Shown here piece by piece: positions 1-6,423 of a DNA stretch of 22,387 bases. The stretch is from Burkholderiaceae bacterium (GTDB lineage: Bacteria > Pseudomonadota > Gammaproteobacteria > Burkholderiales > Burkholderiaceae). Location of the stretch: NCBI GenBank assembly GCA_947461335.1, contig CANHLB010000005.1:1-22387 (forward strand), in the 5' to 3' direction. The position numbers and the translations under genes were made by a program. Position 1 is the stretch's first letter. Each line of letters opens with the position of its first letter. Under the pieces are notes generated by a model. It saw nothing but the letters and a program-made list of their open reading frames with translations, was not told where the DNA came from and ran no database searches.

Positions 1-134
1 ACGACCCTAAAGTTCAGCATGGGCATCAGACTTTGACCACCAGCTATTACTTTTGCATTCACATTGCTTTGCAAATGTTGCAAAGCCTCCTCAAGAGAGT
101 AGGCACAAAAATAGTTGAATGGAGCTGGCTTCAT
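1..134 (-). CDS. FAD-binding subunit of a CoxM/xanthine dehydrogenase-family molybdenum hydroxylase (5' end only)
   Basis: Only the first 44 codons are inside the window; the gene runs off the left edge. The peptide starts MKPAPFNYFCAYSLEEAL and reaches the FAD-binding signature AGGQSLMPMLNFR, which is typical of the medium (FAD) subunit of CO dehydrogenase-type hydroxylases (CoxM, HcrB, HmfB, NdhF relatives). That subunit passes electrons between the 2Fe-2S subunit and a quinone or other acceptor. The ATG shares one base with the stop of the upstream gene (TGATG), and an AGGG sequence lies about 8 nt before it, so translation is probably coupled to the CoxG-crotonase gene. Genes for the Mo-binding and 2Fe-2S subunits are expected just outside the window. 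The family is clear; the substrate cannot be told from this piece. Confidence 0.88.
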   Translation of the reverse strand, partial: MKPAPFNYFCAYSLEEALQHLQSNVNAKVIAGGQSLMPMLNFRV

Positions 135-1618
135 CAATTACCCTGAAAACGCGGCTCACGTTTTTCAGCAAAAGCTTTGCGCCCTTCGTGATAATCATTA
201 CTTTTTCCAGCTGTAGCAATTAAGGCCTCAGCGAGCTCACTATCCAAGACTCCACGCCCCATAGCTACTCCATTGAGAATATATTTAGCGCCAGAAATAC
301 TTAGCGGGGCATTTGAAGCCAATAACTTAGCAAAAGAGCGTGCTGAAACCATCGGATCATCTGATAATTTCTGCTCTACCTTTTTCTTTTTACCTAAAAG
401 CTTTTGTAACCAGCTAACTTGACTATCTTGTTCTGAAGTACCAGACATGTGATCAATAAATCCCATTTTCAATGCCTCTGGTGCGGTAAAGCGTTGTGAG
501 CCAAATAAAATTTTCTTAGCTTGAACAAGGCCAACAAGATTTAGTAACTTCTGAGTACCCTTAACACCATAAATAATCGATAAACGTGCTGCAGGAATAC
601 CAAACTGAGAATGAGAGGCCGCATATCTAAAATCACAAGACATAGCTAAATGCGCGCCACCACCCAAACAAAAGCCACGAATCACAGCTATGGTTGGTTT
701 ACTGATGTTGGCAATAGCGTCGCAGCAGGCATCAACTGCTACCTCATAGTCCCAGACCTGCTTATCAGTTGCGCGAACTTTTCCAAATTCAGAGATATCT
801 GCACCAGCACTAAAGTCTTCTCCAGCGCCGGTCAAGATAACAGTCCGAACATTTGCGTCTTGCTCTAGGGCTCCTAATATTCCAGGAATCGCCTTCCACA
901 TACCCAAAGTCATAGCATTTTTTGTTTTAGGTCTATTGAATGTAACTACTGCAATATGATCAGAAATCCAAATCTTGATCTTGTCGTCAACCCATACATC
1001 CATTACGTCAGAATCGGTAGGTTCAAATAAATTCGCCGTGGTGCCAATACCATAACCAAGCTTGGCATCACCTAGGCTCGTAGATGCTGGCTGTCGATGA
1101 GTAGCAGAGGGTGCTGCTACCATTGCTTGCTTTTTATATTTTGCAAAATCAATGCCTTCAGCTGGTTTCATATCTAGGCCACCAACCGCCCTGCTAAAAC
1201 TCTCAAAAAAATCATCTGCATTCTTACGAGCAGTAGCATCTATGAGTCTTGAGCCTAATTGCGCAAGTTTTCCACCAACATTTGCTTTAACCGTGTAACG
1301 CAACAATGTAAGAGATTGATCTAATTCCTCTAACTCAACTTGAATTTCAGCCTTAGCAAATCCAGCCATTCCGCCTTGACCTTCACCTACCAAGGTATAG
1401 CTTGATGGAGCAATGATGTCTGATAAGGTGACATTGCCAAGAAAGCGGGCTTTAATTGGGCCGACCTTAGATACCACAACCGCAGAATAGGAAGTTTCAG
1501 ATAACTTTTGCAGATCTTCGCAACCAGGTATGCTTTTTTTCAATACCTCTGGGTTATTTAGGGCATCCCAAACCACACTTCTTGATGCGTCTAAACGCGC
1601 TTCACCCACCATATCCAT
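134..1618 (-). CDS. CoxG (SRPBCC) domain fused to a crotonase-fold (enoyl-CoA hydratase/isomerase-like) domain
   Basis: A 494-residue two-domain protein. Residues 1-147 match the CoxG/SRPBCC fold found with CO dehydrogenase-type hydroxylases (MDMVGEARLDA start, IPGCEDL at 30-36, GEGQGGMAGFAKA at 78-90, RKNADDFFESF at 131-141). Residues about 148-210 are a polar linker. Residues 211-494 are a crotonase domain with the oxyanion-hole segments AGADISEF (271-278) and GFCLGGGAH (315-323). The two glutamates that catalyse hydration in classical enoyl-CoA hydratase are replaced: His323 follows GGGA, and Ala343 lies in IPAARLS. A plain hydratase is therefore unlikely; hydrolysis, isomerisation or lactone opening of a CoA thioester is more plausible. 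A lysine-rich insertion (about 391-421, KKKK at 410-413) is unusual. The gene lies 28 nt after the thioesterase gene, with GGAG before the ATG, and overlaps the FAD-subunit gene by one base. Pairing CoxG and crotonase in one chain next to a Mo hydroxylase suggests that they act on one CoA-bound intermediate. Confidence 0.9.
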   Translation of the reverse strand: MDMVGEARLDASRSVVWDALNNPEVLKKSIPGCEDLQKLSETSYSAVVVSKVGPIKARFLGNVTLSDIIAPSSYTLVGEGQGGMAGFAKAEIQVELEELDQSLTLLRYTVKANVGGKLAQLGSRLIDATARKNADDFFESFSRAVGGLDMKPAEGIDFAKYKKQAMVAAPSATHRQPASTSLGDAKLGYGIGTTANLFEPTDSDVMDVWVDDKIKIWISDHIAVVTFNRPKTKNAMTLGMWKAIPGILGALEQDANVRTVILTGAGEDFSAGADISEFGKVRATDKQVWDYEVAVDACCDAIANISKPTIAVIRGFCLGGGAHLAMSCDFRYAASHSQFGIPAARLSIIYGVKGTQKLLNLVGLVQAKKILFGSQRFTAPEALKMGFIDHMSGTSEQDSQVSWLQKLLGKKKKVEQKLSDDPMVSARSFAKLLASNAPLSISGAKYILNGVAMGRGVLDSELAEALIATAGKSNDYHEGRKAFAEKREPRFQGN

Positions 1619-1646
1619 CTAAGTTCTCCGTTTGGAAGCTAAATAA

Positions 1647-2093
1647 TTAATTTGCTTTTACAAGCCCTTGCAATACAGTCCGTACATTTTGCGGAATTGG
1701 GGTCGATTTATTGCTTTTACGATCAACGTATACATGCACAAAATGTCCCAAAGCAGAAGCAATGTCATCATCATTTTTAAAAATAGCGACTTCGTACTTG
1801 ACACTACTAGTTCCAAGATGTGTCACTTTCATTCCAACATGTATGAGGTCTGGAAAAACAATCGGTGAAAAATATTTACATTGAGTTTCTATGACTAAGC
1901 CAATGATCTCGCTTTTAAGCACATCTAAGACATTGTGCTCAATCAAATAACGGTTGACGGCAGTATCAAAAAATGAGTAATAGACGGCATTGTTGATGTG
2001 TCCATAAGCATCGTTATCCATCCACCGAGACTGAACGTCTTCGAATGCCACAAAATCAGCACGACTTGGTGGGGACAGTTTTTTATCACTCAT
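1647..2093 (-). CDS. Acyl-CoA thioesterase, 4-hydroxybenzoyl-CoA thioesterase/YbgC-like hotdog fold
   Basis: A 148-residue single-domain hotdog protein, the usual size for this family. The segment RWMDNDAYGHINNAVYYSFF carries the family signature, with Asp28 at the position of the catalytic aspartate of 4-hydroxybenzoyl-CoA and YbgC thioesterases and His32/Asn34 following. The C-terminal part has the expected strand pattern ending in GHFVHVYVDRKSNKSTPIP. Its ATG overlaps the stop of the alcohol dehydrogenase gene by 4 nt (ATGA), so the two are translationally coupled. In this operon it probably releases CoA from the pathway product or rescues stalled thioesters. The acyl group it hydrolyses cannot be predicted from the sequence. 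Cytoplasmic; no signal peptide. Confidence 0.9.
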   Translation of the reverse strand: MSDKKLSPPSRADFVAFEDVQSRWMDNDAYGHINNAVYYSFFDTAVNRYLIEHNVLDVLKSEIIGLVIETQCKYFSPIVFPDLIHVGMKVTHLGTSSVKYEVAIFKNDDDIASALGHFVHVYVDRKSNKSTPIPQNVRTVLQGLVKAN

Positions 2094-3238
2094 AAAGCCT
2101 CTTTATAAAGAAGTGCAGCATCACTTAAAGTAATTTCGCGAGGACTATTCATCAGAAGACGGGTTTGTAGCATGGCATCACTTGCGAGTTGCTCTATATC
2201 AGCCGATGTAATCCCAACATCTATCAGGCGATCTGGCAGGCCAAGCTCACCGGCTAAGCTACTGAGATACTCAGCCAATTGAGTTGCTTGCTCAATTGTT
2301 GAGCCTTGCAAACCAGGTTTAATAATTTGGCCAAGCTCTGCATACATAGCATGTGCTACTTCTAAATTGAAGCGCATCACAGGACCAAGCATCAAGGAGT
2401 TAGAAAGTCCATGTGGTACATGAAACCTAGCGCCAATGGGATAAGCTAGTGCATGAACGCCTGCTACGGGTGCATTCGTAAATGCCATGCCCGCAAGACA
2501 AGCCCCAAGCAACATATTTTCACGTGCATTAATATCATCACCACTATTCACTGCTTTATGTAGATTTCCAGCTAGCAGTCTCAGCGCCTCTTTAGCTAAA
2601 CAATCTGAAAGAGGATTCTTTAAGCGTTTAGTAGTGAAAGCTTCAATGGCATGAACCATGGCATCAATACCTGTTGCAGCCGTCACATGTGCTGGTAAAC
2701 CTAAAGTCAATTCAGCATCTAACAAAGCAACATCAGGCAATAGCTGTGGTGATACGACGCCTTTTTTCTCACTCTCACTCACTGTCACGATTGAAATCGT
2801 GGTTACTTCTGAACCAGTTCCAGCAGTTGTAGGAACCAATATGAGCGGTAGACGTGGACCTTTAGCCATTCCAACCCCATATATATCTGCAAGCTTTTCT
2901 TTACCTGGCGCAAGAAGTGCCACTAGTTTTGCGACATCCATTGAGCTGCCACCACCAAAGCCAACAATAAAATTCGCTTTACATTGCTGAGCAACTTTAA
3001 CAGCGCTATCAATGACAGATACTGGTGGGTCAGCTTGGACATCAGAAAATATTTCAAGTGCAATATCTAACTCTTTGAACTGTGGTAAAGCCTTATTAAG
3101 CAAGCCAGCAGATAAGACCCCTGGATCGGTAATGATTAAGGCAGACTTGCCGCCGCGCTCCTGAATTCTTTTTGCAAGATTTGCAGCTCCACCTCTTTCA
3201 ACAAGAATCGAGCGTGTAGAGTGAAAGTCAAATTGCAT
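2090..3238 (-). CDS. Iron-containing alcohol dehydrogenase (maleylacetate reductase-like family)
   Basis: A 382-residue NAD(P)H-dependent group III dehydrogenase of typical length. Nucleotide-binding GGGSSMD is at 95-101 and PTTAGTGSE at 136-144. All four metal ligands are present: Asp192 and His196 in GIDAMVHAIEAF, then His262 and His276 in the HALAYPIG and HVPHG segments, which predicts a divalent iron (or zinc) enzyme. The family interconverts alcohols and aldehydes or ketones, or reduces maleylacetate. A clear AGGAGA precedes the ATG, which lies 15 nt after the ligase stop, and the 3' end overlaps the thioesterase start. In an operon with a CoA ligase and a Mo hydroxylase it may act on an aldehyde or alcohol form of the substrate or on a semialdehyde intermediate; this is inference. 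No ring-cleavage dioxygenase is seen nearby, which argues against a classical maleylacetate role. Confidence 0.92.
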   Translation of the reverse strand: MQFDFHSTRSILVERGGAANLAKRIQERGGKSALIITDPGVLSAGLLNKALPQFKELDIALEIFSDVQADPPVSVIDSAVKVAQQCKANFIVGFGGGSSMDVAKLVALLAPGKEKLADIYGVGMAKGPRLPLILVPTTAGTGSEVTTISIVTVSESEKKGVVSPQLLPDVALLDAELTLGLPAHVTAATGIDAMVHAIEAFTTKRLKNPLSDCLAKEALRLLAGNLHKAVNSGDDINARENMLLGACLAGMAFTNAPVAGVHALAYPIGARFHVPHGLSNSLMLGPVMRFNLEVAHAMYAELGQIIKPGLQGSTIEQATQLAEYLSSLAGELGLPDRLIDVGITSADIEQLASDAMLQTRLLMNSPREITLSDAALLYKEAL

Positions 3239-3253
3239 ATCTTCTCCTGATGA

Positions 3254-4795
3254 CTAGATTTTTTCTTTGAGCTTAAAGCGCATGACTTTGCCAGAACCTG
3301 TTCGAGGTATCTCCTTAACTACATGAATAGCAGCCGGGACTTTATAAGATGAAAGCTGTGTCTTTGTAAAGTCAATCAAGGCCTCAGAATCAACTGAATG
3401 CCCTTCACGTAAAACAATAAATACCACCGGAATCTCACCTAAATGCTTGTGTTCAACCCCCACTGCCGCACAATCAAGCACTGCAGGATGTCGAAGCACG
3501 GCTTCTTCAACCTCGCCAGGTGCAATGTTTTGACCGCCTCTGATAATGAGTTCTTTAAGCCTACCGGTAATAGTGAGATAGCCGTTTAAATCTGCTTTTG
3601 CTAAATCTCCAGTACGGTACCAACCGTCTTTCAGTGCGGCTGCAGTTTCTGTGGGTTTATTGTGATATCCCACCATCACATTTGGGCCGCGAACAATGAG
3701 CTCACCCTCATACCCAGCATCAAGATCTTTTCCTGTAGCAGGATCCACAATGCGAACAGCAACGCCGATCACTGGAAGCCCACATGATCCTAGAGTTCTT
3801 CCGCCTGTTGTTGAGTTCATGGTTACCATTGTTGAGGTCTCGGTAATGCCATAACCATCTAATAATTGGATATCAAAGAATTCTTCAAAACCTTTATTCA
3901 AATCTGCAGGCAAGATTGCGCCGGCTGAAATGCAAAGACGCATGCCGTTAAGCTTAATAGCAGCATCTGCTTTAGCAGATTCCAAAATATAATGGAACAT
4001 AGTCGGCACACCAGGCAGAACGGTAAATTTTCCGGTCTTTAATAGCGTCAATACTTGAGTAGAGGAATACTTTTCAACAATGAACTCGCTGGCTCCGGCT
4101 GCCACTATTCCAAGCACAGAGAAATTCAAGGCATATGAATGAAAGAGCGGCAAGGGTGAAAGCACAACATCATTCTCATTCATGCCCGCTATAGGAATCC
4201 AGCATGCGGCTACCACCCAGAGCATTGAACGAACCGTTAATTGAACACCCTTGGCCTTTCCAGTTGTACCCGATGTGTACACGATGAAGGCAACGTCATC
4301 AATACTTGTACTTTCTTGCTCATCGCCTAAATTGCTATTATCTACAAGATAGTTAGAAAAATTTTCACATCCAGAAATCTCTTCATCATCTACGATGACA
4401 ATCTGAATGTCTGTTCCAATCTCAGATCGAATGCCATGGATGACATCTAGCCTGTCTTTGCTAGTAATCATTATTTTTGCGCCTGAATCAGTCATTCTGT
4501 AACTGACTTCGCCAGGAGCAGCATCATGAGAAATTGGAACGGCAACAAGACCAGTTCGCACAGTACCAAAACAAGCGAGCACCCAATTAACTGAATTCGG
4601 TAGATAAATAGCAACCTTATCGCCAGGGACAAAACCTTTGCTGCGAAGCTTTTTAGCTACATTCCTCGATTGACGATTTAACTCTTTGTAACTAGCTTCC
4701 TTATGACTATCCCAATAGGCGACCTTAGAGCCATATTGTTGCGCCCTTTCCTCAAGTAATTGAGCAAGTGGCTTGATTACATCCGTCTTGATCAT
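3254..4795 (-). CDS. AMP-dependent acyl-CoA synthetase (acid:CoA ligase), first gene of the catabolic operon
   Basis: Adenylate-forming ANL-superfamily enzyme of 513 residues that would activate a carboxylic acid to its CoA thioester through an acyl-AMP. Motifs from the ATG at 4795: phosphate loop YTSGTTGKAKG (173-183), GYGITETS (314-321), GWYRTGDL (391-398), the hinge region GRLKELIIRGGQN, and the catalytic C-terminal lysine in RTGSGKVMR (Lys503). An in-frame TTG lies two codons upstream, but AGGA 8 nt before the ATG favours the ATG. No signal or membrane segment. By position it catalyses the entry step of the pathway encoded downstream. Furoate-, benzoate- and medium-chain acyl-CoA ligases all share these motifs, so the substrate is open; a 2-furoyl-CoA synthetase (HmfD-like) role is one hypothesis. 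Confidence 0.93.
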   Translation of the reverse strand: MIKTDVIKPLAQLLEERAQQYGSKVAYWDSHKEASYKELNRQSRNVAKKLRSKGFVPGDKVAIYLPNSVNWVLACFGTVRTGLVAVPISHDAAPGEVSYRMTDSGAKIMITSKDRLDVIHGIRSEIGTDIQIVIVDDEEISGCENFSNYLVDNSNLGDEQESTSIDDVAFIVYTSGTTGKAKGVQLTVRSMLWVVAACWIPIAGMNENDVVLSPLPLFHSYALNFSVLGIVAAGASEFIVEKYSSTQVLTLLKTGKFTVLPGVPTMFHYILESAKADAAIKLNGMRLCISAGAILPADLNKGFEEFFDIQLLDGYGITETSTMVTMNSTTGGRTLGSCGLPVIGVAVRIVDPATGKDLDAGYEGELIVRGPNVMVGYHNKPTETAAALKDGWYRTGDLAKADLNGYLTITGRLKELIIRGGQNIAPGEVEEAVLRHPAVLDCAAVGVEHKHLGEIPVVFIVLREGHSVDSEALIDFTKTQLSSYKVPAAIHVVKEIPRTGSGKVMRFKLKEKI

Positions 4796-4875
4796 TGCCA
4801 ATTTCCTATATTTTGAAAATTAAAGATCCTTTACTGCAAGCAATAGCCTAAAACAGTTAAAGAAGCCTCAAAGTA

Positions 4876-4904
4876 ACTATCTTTATTAGACCATAATATG
4901 TAAA
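4876..4904 (-). promoter_or_regulatory. Candidate sigma-70 promoter for the ligase operon
   Basis: On the minus strand TTTACA (4904-4899) is followed by a 17-bp spacer and GATAGT (4881-4876). The -35 matches consensus in 5 of 6 positions and the -10 in 4 of 6. It would give a leader of about 75 nt before the ligase ATG. AT-rich DNA produces such matches by chance, so the call is tentative. Confidence 0.38.
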
Positions 4905-4929
4905 TAAATATAAAAAATTAAATATTAAT

Positions 4930-4945
4930 TAGGTATAAACACCTA
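4930..4945. repeat. Dyad TAGGT-N6-ACCTA, possible operator
   Basis: Perfect 5-bp arms (4930-4934 and 4941-4945) around ATAAAC. It lies about 25 bp upstream of the candidate -35 of the ligase operon. G/C-containing arms stand out in this very AT-rich stretch, but the arms are short. Confidence 0.35.
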
Positions 4946-4959
4946 CTAATTTCTATAAG

Positions 4960-4995
4960 TTATTGTTTTAAATAGATTTTTATTAAAAACAATAA
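4960..4995. repeat. 10-bp inverted repeat TTATTGTTTT-N16-AAAACAATAA, possible operator
   Basis: The arms at 4960-4969 and 4986-4995 are exact reverse complements, with centres 26 bp apart. The element lies between the two divergent promoter candidates. It could be a two-site operator for a dimeric or tandem-domain regulator. The arms are AT-only, so chance origin in this background is a real alternative. Confidence 0.4.
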
Positions 4996-5020
4996 GAAAT
5001 TCATAAGATTTTGAATAAAT

Positions 5021-5050
5021 TTGATACTTGTCTTAATGAACTTATATAAC
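5021..5050 (+). promoter_or_regulatory. Candidate sigma-70 promoter for the solute-binding protein gene
   Basis: TTGATA (5021-5026) is followed after 16 bp by TATATA (5043-5048), or after 18 bp by TATAAC (5045-5050). Transcription would start near 5056, leaving a leader of about 55 nt that ends in a strong GGAG ribosome site 7 nt before the ATG at 5112. Confidence 0.5.
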
Positions 5051-5111
5051 TAGTATTCATTTAGTGGCACCACAACCCCAACAAAGAATCCCGAGACAAA
5101 GGAGTTTTTAC

Positions 5112-6332
5112 ATGTTCAAGAAAAAATTACTGGCATCCGTCAGCATTCTGGCGATGTCTTCAGCGCTTATATCGCAGCCTGCTACAGCTCAAATTTCTAA
5201 CGATAAAGTCCGAATTGGTGTATTAACTGACATGAGCGGTCAGTTTTCACATGAATCTGGCGCAGGTTCTGTCACTGCAGTCAGAATGGCTATCGATGAT
5301 TTTGGTGGGAAAGTGAATGGAAAGCCTATTGAGCTTATTTATGCAGACCACCAAAATAAACCTGACATTGGAGCTACCAAAGCCCGAGAATGGTATGACA
5401 GTGGCATTGACATGATTGCTGGATTGATTAACTCAGGTGTTGCCCTCTCCGTGACTAATGTGGCTAAAGAAAAAAATAAGATTGCCATTATTAATGGCTC
5501 GGGTAGCTCAAGACTTACAAATGAAGGTTGCACACCAGTCAGTATTCACTATGCATACGATACCTATGCGCTAGCTACTGGTACAACTAAATACCTCATC
5601 AAAGAGAAAAAATTAGATACTTGGTATTTCTTAACTGCTGACTACGCATTCGGTCATGCACTCGAAGCTGATGCAACAACAAATATCAAAGCACTAGGCG
5701 GGACAGTTATTGGATCCACTCGTTACCCAATGGATACTAACGATCACTCATCCTTTCTTTTAAAAGCTCAAGCTTCTAAAGCTCAAGTAGTTGCGCTGGC
5801 AGGTTCCGGACAAGGCTTTATTAATGCAGTTAGATCAGCACAAGAATTTGGTATTCCAAAAGGCGGTCAAACTATTGCAGGTCTTTTAGTTTGGGATACT
5901 GACGTAGATGCACTTGGATTACAAAAAGCGCAGGGAATGATTATGACCTCTGGCTTTTATTGGGACAGAACTCCTGAAACCCGTGCCTGGTCAAAACGCT
6001 TTAAAGAACTAATGGGGCGCATGCCACATATGGGTGATGCAGGCGATTATTCCTCAACGATGCAGTACCTGAAAGCCATCAAAGCTGCCGGTACAGATGA
6101 AACTGGTGCAGTAATGGCTAAGTTGAAATCAACCCCAATCAACGACTTCTTCGCAACGAATGGACGTATTCGTGAAGATGGTCGCATGGTGCATGATATG
6201 TATGTTTATCAAGTGAAGACTCCTGCGGAATCTAAATACCCTTGGGACTATTTGACGCTGAAGGAAACTATTCCTGCTGCCCAAGCTTATCGCCCTCTCA
6301 GCGAGAGCTCTTGTTACTTAGTTAAAAAATAA
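5112..6332 (+). CDS. ABC-transporter periplasmic substrate-binding protein, LivK/aromatic-acid type
   Basis: A 406-residue type I periplasmic binding protein. The start at 5112 is chosen because GGAG lies 7 nt upstream and the protein then opens with a proper signal peptide (MFKKKLLASV, hydrophobic core, ATA-Q cleavage after about residue 26); a reading frame open to 5064 adds only a non-signal-like extension. The mature part starts with DKVRIGVLTDMSGQF, typical of branched-chain amino acid-type receptors. The segments SIHYAYDTYALATGT and FLTADYAFGHALE are characteristic of the subgroup often found near aromatic-acid catabolic genes. No permease or ATPase gene is adjacent, so it either uses a transporter encoded elsewhere or its partners lie beyond the left edge. 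It is transcribed away from the ligase operon, faces a shared control region, and has its own terminator. It probably captures the pathway substrate. Confidence 0.9.
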   Translation: MFKKKLLASVSILAMSSALISQPATAQISNDKVRIGVLTDMSGQFSHESGAGSVTAVRMAIDDFGGKVNGKPIELIYADHQNKPDIGATKAREWYDSGIDMIAGLINSGVALSVTNVAKEKNKIAIINGSGSSRLTNEGCTPVSIHYAYDTYALATGTTKYLIKEKKLDTWYFLTADYAFGHALEADATTNIKALGGTVIGSTRYPMDTNDHSSFLLKAQASKAQVVALAGSGQGFINAVRSAQEFGIPKGGQTIAGLLVWDTDVDALGLQKAQGMIMTSGFYWDRTPETRAWSKRFKELMGRMPHMGDAGDYSSTMQYLKAIKAAGTDETGAVMAKLKSTPINDFFATNGRIREDGRMVHDMYVYQVKTPAESKYPWDYLTLKETIPAAQAYRPLSESSCYLVKK

Positions 6333-6348
6333 TCTGGACTGAAATCCT

Positions 6349-6378
6349 AAAGAAGCCTCCTGTGGGGGCTTCTTTTTT
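6349..6378 (+). terminator. Rho-independent terminator of the solute-binding protein gene
   Basis: Stem AAAGAAGCCTCC (6349-6360) pairs with GGGGGCTTCTTT (6364-6375), with one G-T wobble and a TGT loop, and runs directly into six T (6373-6378). It starts 16 nt after the stop codon. Confidence 0.9.
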
Positions 6379-6406
6379 GACAATTTACCGGTGAATACAA
6401 TAACAG
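6377..6406 (+). promoter_or_regulatory. Candidate promoter of the tandem HxlR regulator, overlapping the terminator tail
   Basis: A perfect -35 TTGACA (6377-6382) begins in the T-run of the preceding terminator. Possible -10 boxes are TAACAG at 6401-6406 (18-bp spacer) or TACAAT at 6396-6401 (13 bp, short). Either would start transcription downstream of the GTG at 6391, which favours the ATG at 6424 as the true start of the regulator. Confidence 0.45.
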
Positions 6407-6423
6407 AAAACATTGAACCCATC

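Larger units (their letters stand above)
4796..5111. promoter_or_regulatory. Divergent AT-rich control region between the ligase operon and the solute-binding protein gene
   Basis: A 316-bp gap with no plausible gene and a much higher A+T content than the flanking genes. It carries a candidate minus-strand promoter (4876-4904), a candidate plus-strand promoter (5021-5050), and two dyads between them (4930-4945 and 4960-4995). This layout suits shared control of both directions, plausibly by the HxlR-type regulator encoded at 6424-7371; that link is inferred from proximity only. Confidence 0.6.

Noticed and set aside
650..868. Open frame of 72 codons on the plus strand
   Set aside because: It lies wholly antisense to the conserved crotonase domain and shows no recognisable motif; it is a shadow of the real gene.
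2658..2990. Open frame of 110 codons on the plus strand
   Set aside because: It is antisense to the conserved nucleotide- and metal-binding core of the Fe-ADH and has low-complexity composition.
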